Assembly (NCBI GenBank): GCA_040510575.1 | Contig: JBEVIU010000034.1 | Coordinates: 1-23,186 of the forward strand | Source: DASUMF01 sp040510575 | Lineage (GTDB): Bacteria > Actinomycetota > Acidimicrobiia > IMCC26256 > DASPTH01 | Direction: 5' to 3' | Length of the DNA stretch: 23,186 nucleotides | Part shown: in pieces, positions 22,404-23,186 of the stretch | How the letters are laid out: each line of letters opens with the position of its first letter | Position numbering within the stretch: the stretch's first letter is position 1 | Notes under the pieces: generated by a model | Databases searched by the model: none | What the model saw: only the letters and a program-made list of their open reading frames with translations | What the model was told of the DNA's origin: nothing | Program-made: the position numbers and the translations under genes

Positions 22404-23186
22404 GTGACAGCACACGAGCCCTTCCGTCACGCACCCGTCATGCTCGCCGAGGTGCTGGCGCTGGTGAAGGAGGTCCCACCGGGACTCTTCGTCGACGCAA
22501 CGGTCGGTGGTGGGGGGCACTCGGCAGCGATCCTCGCTGCTCGACCCGACCTCCACGTCCTCGGCATCGACAGAGACCCCGTCGCAGTGGCAGCGGCGGG
22601 CGCGGCGCTCAGTCCCTTCGGGGATCGGGCCCGCATCGTGGCCGGCGGCTTCGAGCAGGTCGCCGACATCGTGCACGCGGCATCCGGAGAGGGAGAGGGC
22701 ATCGTGGGGATCTTGTTCGACCTGGGCGTGAGCAGCCCGCAGCTCGACCGACCAGTGCGGGGGTTCTCGTACTGGGCCGACGCCGCGCCGCTCGACATGC
22801 GCATGGACAGCGCGCAGACCCTCACCGCCGAGACGGTGGTGAACGAGTACGCCGAGTCCGACCTCGCGGCGCTGATCGCTCGCAACGGTGAGGAGCGCTA
22901 CGCGCGCCGCATCGCCGCCGAGATCGTGGCCGCCCGTCCGCTGCAGTACACGGGTGAGCTGGTGGAGTGCGTGAAGCGCGCCGTGCCCGCCCCGGCGCGC
23001 CGTCGTGGTGGACACCCGGCGCGGCGCACCTTCCAGGCCATCCGCATGGAGGTCAACCGGGAATTGCCGAGCCTCACCCAGGGCCTCGACGAGTCGGTGC
23101 ACCTCCTGAGGCCCGAGGGCCGCATGGTGGTCCTGGCCTACCACTCGCTCGAAGACCGCGAGGTCAAGGATCGCTTCGCCGACTGG
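22404..23186 (+). CDS. rsmH: 16S rRNA (cytosine-1402 N4)-methyltransferase RsmH, partial
   Basis: The first 261 residues of RsmH (MraW) are present; the gene runs off the window end, with roughly 50-60 residues missing by family length. It methylates N4 of C1402 in the 16S rRNA P-site using S-adenosylmethionine. FVDATVGGGGHSAAIL (residues 29-44) is the SAM loop, LGIDRDP the ribose contact, and FDLGVSSPQLD and RGFSYWADAAPLDMRMD the family signatures. RRTFQAIRMEVNREL and LAYHSLEDREVK close the visible part. The GTG at 22404 is chosen because AGGGGAG lies just upstream and HAPVMLAEV follows at the usual place; ATG 22440 is the alternative. It follows mraZ as in most division clusters. Confidence 0.93.
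   Translation, partial: MTAHEPFRHAPVMLAEVLALVKEVPPGLFVDATVGGGGHSAAILAARPDLHVLGIDRDPVAVAAAGAALSPFGDRARIVAGGFEQVADIVHAASGEGEGIVGILFDLGVSSPQLDRPVRGFSYWADAAPLDMRMDSAQTLTAETVVNEYAESDLAALIARNGEERYARRIAAEIVAARPLQYTGELVECVKRAVPAPARRRGGHPARRTFQAIRMEVNRELPSLTQGLDESVHLLRPEGRMVVLAYHSLEDREVKDRFADW

Noticed and set aside
21054..23144. 696-residue open frame on the minus strand
   Set aside because: It is antisense to the HNH gene, mraZ and rsmH, which all have clear family motifs.

Overview
This is a high-GC window from an actinobacterium, most likely a member of the class Acidimicrobiia or a close relative. That placement is inferred from very strong G/C preference at third codon positions, PimB'-type and polyprenol-phosphate-mannose-type mannosyltransferases, an F420-type (LLM) oxidoreductase, a DUF3040 protein and an mraZ-rsmH division cluster. 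No rRNA, tRNA, insertion sequence, phage gene or CRISPR array was seen. The content is chromosomal and mostly housekeeping: 24 protein genes cover nearly everything, and no stretch over about 250 bases lacks a gene.

Region 1 (1-5577, + strand): a promoter and a strongly folded leader precede a run of seven tightly coupled genes. They encode a ferredoxin-type FAD reductase, a PimB'-like mannosyltransferase, a small membrane protein, an SRPBCC lipid-binding-type protein (with its own promoter), a 93-aa repeat-tailed protein, a ROK glucokinase and an LLM flavin/F420 oxidoreductase. Most neighbours overlap by ATGA/GTGA. Region 2 (5725-12305): central metabolism. It holds an AlaC-like aminotransferase, a convergent glycerol kinase, a divergent phosphofructokinase with residues typical of pyrophosphate use, acyl-CoA thioesterase II, threonine aldolase and a PIG-L/LmbE deacetylase. 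Region 3 (12289-15206): a small membrane protein on the minus strand diverges from an operon of dolichol/polyprenol-phosphate mannose synthase, a Nudix hydrolase and DNA polymerase IV. Region 4 (15377-23186): the flank and start of the division (dcw) cluster. It contains DUF3040, a MerR-like regulator, a minus-strand moxR-DUF58-transglutaminase operon, a small conserved-looking protein, an HNH nuclease, mraZ, and rsmH, which runs off the window end.

I found no unknown multi-gene defence or mobile system. The interesting signals are regulatory and structural. (i) At least nine transcription units begin with TA[G/C]NNT placed 6-9 nt before the start codon and no ribosome-binding site, which points to widespread leaderless transcription. 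(ii) The mraZ promoter lies in a long array of G-tracts spaced about 10-12 bp, resembling but exceeding known MraZ boxes. (iii) A 21-bp stem sits between mraZ and rsmH, a possible mraW-type RNA. (iv) A 16-bp hairpin with a C-rich loop lies in the leader of the first operon. (v) Three genes have short in-frame tandem duplications at their 3' ends, two of which copy the stop codon.
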